A stretch of DNA of 64,000 nucleotides from positions 21,006 to 85,005 of the forward strand of contig CAZZNE010000018.1 in NCBI GenBank assembly GCA_964655525.1, read 5' to 3'. The translations under genes and the position numbers were made by a program. Shown here one piece after another: positions 59,394 to 64,000 of the stretch. The notes beneath the pieces are model-generated. The model was given only the letters and a program-made list of their open reading frames with translations, made no database searches and was not told where the DNA came from. Source of the DNA: DLAJ01 sp964655525 (GTDB lineage Bacteria > Bacillota > Clostridia > Lachnospirales > Lachnospiraceae). The stretch's first letter is position 1, and each line of letters opens with the position of its first letter.

Positions 59394-60899
59394 TTATTTT
59401 ACTGTCACTTCCAAATGCAGCACGCTGCATGCAGGAATCGTAAACGTAAGACGATCGTCTTTGAACGTGCAGCCTTCAAACTTCTCTGTATGTACCATGT
59501 TCGGATTCTCGAACGTATTGTGCGCATGCATCTCATTCGTCAGGATCGTTCCGCTGACAGCCTCAATTTCTGTATCCGCAAGAATGCTCTCCACTTCATA
59601 ATCCTTCTCAACCGACAGGTTATTGATCGTAATGTGGATCTTACCGTCTTTGCCGAGCGATACGGACTCGTTTAAGTTCGGCACCTGATACTCATCCTCC
59701 AAACCGATCGTCTCCGTCTCGATATAACTTTCTAACAGCTCCGCATCCTGATGGCACTGATACATGTGGAATACATGATAGGTCGGCGTCAGGATCATTT
59801 TTTCGCCCTCGGTCAGGATCACCGCCTGAAGAACGTTTACCAGCTGCGCGATGTTCGCCATCTTCACTCTGTCGCAATGCTTGTTAAAGAGATTCAGGTT
59901 GATGCCCGCCACCAGCGCGTCGCGCATCGTGTTCTGCTGATAGAGGAAGCCCGGATTGGTACCCGGCTCACAGGTGTACCAAGTTCCCCATTCATCTATG
60001 ATGAGAGCGACTTCATGCTTTTTATCATAATGATCCATGATCGCGGTATGATGCTTGATCAATTCTTCCATATACAGGGTCTTGCTCATCGTCTTATACC
60101 AGACCTTGTCGTCGAAATCAAGCGCGCTTCCCTTCTTGATCCATCCCTCCGGATGCGTGTAATAATGAAGCGATAATCCGTCCATAAAGCCGTGCTGACC
60201 CTCTTCGCAGCGGAATGTCGTCTTCATTACGCCTTCTGTCCAATCATAATCATCGATGTTCGGTCCGCAGCATACTTTGAAAATATGCTTGTCGGAGCGA
60301 TAATTGCGGACATAAGTCTGATATCTCCGATACAGGTTCGCGTAATACTCCGGCGTCATATTGCCGCCGCAGCCCCAGTTTTCATTGCCGACGCCGAAAT
60401 AATCAACATCCCAAGGCTCCTTACTACCGTTTGCCGCACGCAGATCCGCCATGGGAGAAACGCCCTCAAACGTCATATACTCGACCCACTCGCTCATCTC
60501 CTGCACCGTTCCGCTGCCGACATTGCCGTTGACATAGGTCTTGCATCCGAGCTGTCTGCAAAGCTCCATAAACTCGTGCGTGCCAAAGCTGTTATCCTCG
60601 ACAACACCGCCCCAGTGAGTGTTGATCATTTTCTTTCTCTTTTCCTTCGGTCCGATGCCGTCCATCCAGTGATATTCATCGGCAAAGCAGCCACCCGGCC
60701 AGCGCAGCACGGGAATGCCCATCTCCTTTAACGCCGCCACAACATCATTTCTCATACCGTTTGTATTCGGAATGTCAGAGTTTTCCCCAACGTAAAGACC
60801 CTCATAAATGCATCTTCCGAGATGCTCCGAGAAATGTCCCTGAAGTTCAGGATTAATATGTCCTTTCTGATTTGCCGGATTAATGTAAAGCTTAAACAT
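59394..60899 (-). CDS. abfA: GH51 alpha-L-arabinofuranosidase
   Basis: A cytoplasmic retaining arabinofuranosidase, 501 residues, releasing L-arabinose from arabino-oligosaccharides. The acid/base Glu173 lies in GVGNENWGCGG and the nucleophile Glu303 in ALIIDEWGTWY; RWPGGCFADEYHW is another family hallmark. The frame opens earlier, but the ATG at 60899 has GGAGGG 6 nt upstream and gives MFKLYINPANQKGHINPELQ as in homologues. It heads the locus and is divergent from the ArsR-type regulator. Confidence 0.95.
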   Translation of the reverse strand: MFKLYINPANQKGHINPELQGHFSEHLGRCIYEGLYVGENSDIPNTNGMRNDVVAALKEMGIPVLRWPGGCFADEYHWMDGIGPKEKRKKMINTHWGGVVEDNSFGTHEFMELCRQLGCKTYVNGNVGSGTVQEMSEWVEYMTFEGVSPMADLRAANGSKEPWDVDYFGVGNENWGCGGNMTPEYYANLYRRYQTYVRNYRSDKHIFKVCCGPNIDDYDWTEGVMKTTFRCEEGQHGFMDGLSLHYYTHPEGWIKKGSALDFDDKVWYKTMSKTLYMEELIKHHTAIMDHYDKKHEVALIIDEWGTWYTCEPGTNPGFLYQQNTMRDALVAGINLNLFNKHCDRVKMANIAQLVNVLQAVILTEGEKMILTPTYHVFHMYQCHQDAELLESYIETETIGLEDEYQVPNLNESVSLGKDGKIHITINNLSVEKDYEVESILADTEIEAVSGTILTNEMHAHNTFENPNMVHTEKFEGCTFKDDRLTFTIPACSVLHLEVTVK

Positions 60900-61105
60900 G
60901 TTTGTCCCTCCGTCCTTTCTCTCTGTTGCCGGCTTTTTCTGTGATTCTCTTTCGTAAAAGACCACCTACCGGATAATATGCTTAATCAAAAGCATTTTTT
61001 CCACCGATTTTTATACAAATTGCAGATTTATTTCAGTGAAACTTATAATATAAACTCGATTATAGGCTACTTAAACGATTACTATATCTTTTTATTTCAT
61101 TTTTT

Positions 61106-61338
61106 ACTTAACCTTTTCTTTTTTTGCTTAATTATATTTACAATTTACCACACCAAAGAACGCAAATCAATAATCATATTCTCTTTTTATCGAAAAATTT
61201 TCCCCTATGTTTTTGTGCAATTTGACTATTTTTTGCGCGATATTTTAGAGATCACAACATTTTTTTATTTTTTAACGATTTTTAGCCCAAAACGGCATTT
61301 ACTTTTCTATTGACTTAACCTTTTTCTTTTCCTATAAT
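61106..61338 (+). promoter_or_regulatory. Regulator promoter and repeated ACTTAACC motif in the divergent region
   Basis: TTGACT (61310-61315) and TATAAT (61333-61338) with a 17-bp spacer form the promoter of the ArsR-type gene. ACTTAACCTTTT occurs inside that promoter (61313-61324) and again at 61106-61117 on the abfA side, both followed by CTTTT-like tracts. These are candidate operators for the regulator. The rest of the 500-bp region (60900-61400) is very AT-rich and carries no gene. Confidence 0.6.
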
Positions 61339-61400
61339 GAAATGCAAGCAATATTCATCATGTCTACCGGCATATTGCCGCGCTATCAAAGGAGGCAGCC

Positions 61401-62327
61401 ATGTTATATGCAGGTTCCCTGCAGGAAGCAGAAGAAATTTTCAAAGCGCTGAGCACGCCGATGCGTCTGCGCATCATGGAACTGATCTATGAAAACGATC
61501 ATCTCAGCATGAATGATCTCGCCGAAGCGCTCGGTCTGACAAACAGCGCCATCTCGCTTCACGTCAGCAAATTAGAAAGTGCGGGACTTGTTAAAATACA
61601 CACGACCTCAGGGAAACGCGGCATCATGAAGCTGATCCGCCCAAGATACAGCCGCCTGATCGTTGATCTCGCACCGCAGAATACCGCCCGTGCATGCTAT
61701 CAGGATGATATTGCGGTCGGGCAGTATACGTCCGCGGACGTCCATCCGACCTGCGGACTTGCCACGATCAACAGCATTATCGGCGAATTGGACGATCCCC
61801 GCGTATTTTCTTATCCCGAACGGTTCAAGGCAGGTATCCTCTGGATCGGCTGGGGAAGCATCGGATATAATCTGCCGAACCGGCTGCGAGCCGGGCAAAG
61901 GCTGACGGAATTGCAGATTTCTTTTGAAATTTCTTCCGAATGTCCGGAAAATAATGACGATTATCCGAGCGATATCCATTTTGAGATCAATGGTATTTCC
62001 GTCGGGACATGGATCAGTCCCGGAGATTACGGCTCCAGAAAAGGAATGCTTTCCCCGCAGTGGTGGCCGGAGCTCTTAAATCAATATGGTCTTTTGAAAA
62101 CCTTGATCATCAATCATAACGGAACCTTTATCGACGGCACGCACGAAATATCGAACGTGACGATCGAGGATCTGCATATTGATTACAACAGCAGCATCGA
62201 CCTGAAGTTCTCCGTGCTCAAAAACACGCCAAACTGTGGCGGCATGACGCTGTTCGGAAACGAATTCGGGGATTATAATCAGAGCATCCGCGTAAAAGCG
62301 TACTATGAAGTTGAGAATGAGTCATGA
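61401..62327 (+). CDS. ArsR-type regulator with large C-terminal sensor domain
   Basis: A 308-residue regulator. The winged helix (about 5-85) reads FKALSTPMRLRIMELIYEND and NDLAEALGLTNSAISLHVSK, as in ArsR/SmtB. Instead of ending near 110 residues it continues into a beta-rich domain (about 125-305, with YPERFKAGILWIGWGS and MTLFGNEFGDYNQSIRVKAY), which may bind a sugar. It is divergent from abfA and the only regulator in the arabinan locus, so it is the likely local controller. Ribosome binding site AGGAGG; own consensus promoter. Confidence 0.83.
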   Translation: MLYAGSLQEAEEIFKALSTPMRLRIMELIYENDHLSMNDLAEALGLTNSAISLHVSKLESAGLVKIHTTSGKRGIMKLIRPRYSRLIVDLAPQNTARACYQDDIAVGQYTSADVHPTCGLATINSIIGELDDPRVFSYPERFKAGILWIGWGSIGYNLPNRLRAGQRLTELQISFEISSECPENNDDYPSDIHFEINGISVGTWISPGDYGSRKGMLSPQWWPELLNQYGLLKTLIINHNGTFIDGTHEISNVTIEDLHIDYNSSIDLKFSVLKNTPNCGGMTLFGNEFGDYNQSIRVKAYYEVENES

Positions 62328-62337
62328 GATTTTAATA

Positions 62338-62373
62338 TAAAAAAAGACTTTCGCACCGGCGAAAGTCTTTTTT
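62338..62373. terminator. Terminator after the ArsR-type regulator
   Basis: AAAAAAGACTTTCGC and GCGAAAGTCTTTTTT form a stem with loop ACCG and A/T tracts on both sides. It lies 10 nt after the regulator stop and can serve the convergent gene as well. Confidence 0.9.
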
Positions 62374-62389
62374 TATATTAATCCTCCAT

Positions 62390-62443
62390 GCTGCCAATAG
62401 CAAAGCGAACTTGTTCGCTTTTGAAAAATCTTTGATTTTTCAA
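62390..62443. repeat. Composite hairpin repeat (AAGCGAAC and TTGAAAAATC modules)
   Basis: The line starts with ATGCTGCCAATAGC as at 40580, then AAAGCGAACTTGTTCGCTTT (62402-62421) and TTGAAAAATC-TTT-GATTTTTCAA (62421-62443). The first module matches those after potA and the DUF6171-like gene; the second matches 19140-19164. It lies just beyond the stop codon of the next minus-strand gene. Confidence 0.65.
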
Positions 62444-62458
62444 TCTATGTATCATCTG

Positions 62459-63454
62459 CTACATGCGGGAAAGCGCGTTCCAGTAAGCCCCGGCATTTTC
62501 CACGATCGGCCGGTTCCACTGTTCCAGATAATCGAGGAGCTTTTGATCCCGGCTGTCTCCGGACGCATAGCGGAGCAGAATATCGTTCATACTCTCAGCC
62601 AGCAGACTGCCGTTATCCCCTCCGTTTCCGAATTGCAAAAAGCATTTTCGCCATGCCGCGATCGCATTCTCCTCATCTTCTTTTCCTGTTACCGCTTTTC
62701 CGGCCGCCCATCTTACCCGTTCGTATTCTGTCACGGGACGCACCCGGTTTGGCGAGGTTTCCGTTCGATCAAGAATGTTCGCCGCAGACTCATTGGCGAT
62801 CTCCTCGGCGGAACGATATCCTTCCAGCTTCTTGGCATTATACTCATAATACTGCTCCGTCAGCTTTCCGAAACGTGCCCGCATCTCCTGCGGCAGGCAC
62901 TTCTCGGCAAACTGCCGCAGCGCAGCGGTAGAGGATTCCAATTCCATTTTTGCCGCATAGGAGGATACGGATACCTTTTCTCCATCCAAAGACTCACACT
63001 TAAAATATCCGCATAACTGGTTCATCGTATGCGTGATGTCCACCAGCAGGTTCTCCGTTTTCAGAACCTCCTCGTCACTCATGTCATCATAAAAGCCCAT
63101 CTCTGACAGTGCCTTCGTAAAAACCGTGTACTGCATTTCCCACTGTTCCTGAGGTGCGAAGGGATCTTTCCTGTCAAAAATGCTTTCCTCCGGCTCACGG
63201 CCATACACGGACTCCGGCGCAGGACTATTCGCCCTCTTTTCCTCCTGCATGCGTTCAAAAAGAGCGATCGATTCAGGCGATATTGTCACGGTGACGCCTT
63301 TCAGCTTCTCCTCAAGTTCTTTTTTCCGCTGTGTCTCTTCTTCCCCATCCTGAGCAAGCAGATAATCCTGCTTTTCCACGTTTCGCTTCTGTCGATCATA
63401 TGTCACGCTGCCAAACAAGCCGACAATATAATCATTCCGCAGTTCTATCTCCAT
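62459..63454 (-). CDS. Protein of unknown function
   Basis: A 331-residue soluble, acidic, mostly helical protein. It starts MEIELRNDYIVGLFGSVTYD, then has a Lys/Glu-rich probable coiled coil (about 25-85). No transmembrane helix, signal peptide or catalytic motif was recognised. The ATG at 63454 is preceded by GGTGGAG and lies after the ilvE terminator; the longer frame to 63520 reads through that terminator and is rejected. Possibly a Clostridia-specific cytoplasmic protein. Confidence 0.6.
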   Translation of the reverse strand: MEIELRNDYIVGLFGSVTYDRQKRNVEKQDYLLAQDGEEETQRKKELEEKLKGVTVTISPESIALFERMQEEKRANSPAPESVYGREPEESIFDRKDPFAPQEQWEMQYTVFTKALSEMGFYDDMSDEEVLKTENLLVDITHTMNQLCGYFKCESLDGEKVSVSSYAAKMELESSTAALRQFAEKCLPQEMRARFGKLTEQYYEYNAKKLEGYRSAEEIANESAANILDRTETSPNRVRPVTEYERVRWAAGKAVTGKEDEENAIAAWRKCFLQFGNGGDNGSLLAESMNDILLRYASGDSRDQKLLDYLEQWNRPIVENAGAYWNALSRM

Positions 63455-63469
63455 ATTCTCCACCAAAAA

Positions 63470-63509
63470 CATCCTGATACCTGACGGAATATTCACAGGT
63501 ATCAGGATG
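63470..63509 (-). terminator. Terminator of ilvE
   Basis: CATCCTGATACCTG and CAGGTATCAGGATG form a perfect 14-bp stem with a 12-nt loop, followed on the minus strand by TTTTTGG. It lies about 50 nt after the ilvE stop codon. Confidence 0.85.
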
Positions 63510-63555
63510 CTTGCATTCATGCTTTTATACGATTATCAGTCAGACCCTGCACTTT

Positions 63556-64000
63556 TTATAGGATCGTCTTTACCCATCCTTCCGGCGCTTCGATATTTCC
63601 CATCTGGATGCCGGTCAGCGTATCGTACAGCTTCTGGATCGTCTCCCCCATCCGCTCCATACCGCTCGCAAAGCAGATTTCTTTTCCGTGGTCATTGATC
63701 TTGCCGACCGGAGAGATTACCGCCGCCGTTCCGCACAGACCGCACTCCACGAATTCCGGTACTTCCTCAAAGAGCACTTCGCGCTCCTCCACCTGCATGT
63801 GAAGATAATGCTCCGCCACATAGAGCAGGGAACGTCTCGTGATCGAGGGCAGGATGCTGTTCGACTTCGGCGTTACCAGCTTGCCATCCTTCGTGATAAA
63901 AATGATATTCGCGCCGCCCGTCTCCTCAACCTTCGTTCTTGTCTGGGGATCCAAATACATATTCTCATCAAAGCCCGCCCGATGCGCTTCCATGATCGGA
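63556..64000 (-). CDS. ilvE: Branched-chain amino acid aminotransferase (C-terminal part)
   Basis: A PLP-dependent class IV aminotransferase for the last step of valine, leucine and isoleucine synthesis. Only the last 148 codons are in the window; the frame is open at the right edge (PIMEAHRAGFDENMYLDP). The motif EETGGANIIFI, SILPSITRRSLL and ECGLCGTAAVISPVGKI are characteristic. The PLP lysine would lie outside the window. A clear terminator follows. Confidence 0.92.
   Translation of the reverse strand, partial: PIMEAHRAGFDENMYLDPQTRTKVEETGGANIIFITKDGKLVTPKSNSILPSITRRSLLYVAEHYLHMQVEEREVLFEEVPEFVECGLCGTAAVISPVGKINDHGKEICFASGMERMGETIQKLYDTLTGIQMGNIEAPEGWVKTIL

Overview
The window looks like chromosome of a low-GC-phylum anaerobe, most likely a Lachnospiraceae-type Clostridia. 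The reasons are the class III (anaerobic) ribonucleotide reductase nrdD-nrdG with NrdR-like boxes, strong AGGAGG ribosome binding sites, MetQNI lipoprotein import, a CymR/IscR-like Rrf2 regulator beside cysK, small Cys-rich proteins typical of that family, and a large plant-polysaccharide locus. No rRNA, tRNA, CRISPR array, phage or intact insertion sequence was seen. Almost every gene lies on the minus strand.

Layout, left to right. 1-3.5 kb: partial GH25 lysozyme-like protein, trpS and a plus-strand MerR/TipAS regulator. 3.5-9.2 kb: sulfur and methionine block (metQ-metN-metI, a LysR regulator, an Rrf2 regulator, cysK). 9.2-13.5 kb: PAP2 phosphatase, a small Cys4 protein, a D-Ala-D-Ala carboxypeptidase, a membrane-anchored unknown, and a CaCA exchanger behind what looks like a yybP-ykoY manganese riboswitch. 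13.5-18.3 kb: polyamine importer potABCD headed by an XRE-cupin regulator. 18.3-21.1 kb: ABC-2 exporter with a LexA-like box at its promoter. 21.2-25.1 kb: leaderless GH5 endoglucanase and nrdDG. 25-35.3 kb: housekeeping and accessory genes (two GNATs, membrane proteins, an Rpn-type nuclease, YitT, a zinc-ribbon protein, a ParE-Phd toxin-antitoxin pair beside a decayed XRE regulator, NUDIX, metallophosphoesterase).

35.3-62.3 kb is an arabinan/arabinoside utilisation locus read right to left. It is headed by a GH51 arabinofuranosidase (abfA) and a plus-strand ArsR-type regulator. It then runs through two ATPase-less sugar ABC importers, a 991-residue solute-binding protein fused to carbohydrate-binding-like modules, an NHL-TPR-YIP1-like membrane protein, a DUF5696-like secreted protein, a LamG lipoprotein, three GH43 enzymes, GH27, a ribulokinase and araD. 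Extracellular GH43 would cut arabinan, the importers would take up oligosaccharides, cytoplasmic GH51, GH43 and GH27 would release L-arabinose, and AraB and AraD would send it to the pentose phosphate pathway. The isomerase araA is not in the window. 62.4-64 kb: an unknown protein and the 3' part of ilvE.

The intergenic regions carry many structured repeats: hairpins, cloverleaf-like folds and an 81-bp tandem repeat. Several begin exactly at the stop codon of the upstream gene, and one pair shows compensatory base changes between its two copies. These repeats and the NHL-YIP1/DUF5696/long-SBP transport operon are the least explained parts of the window.
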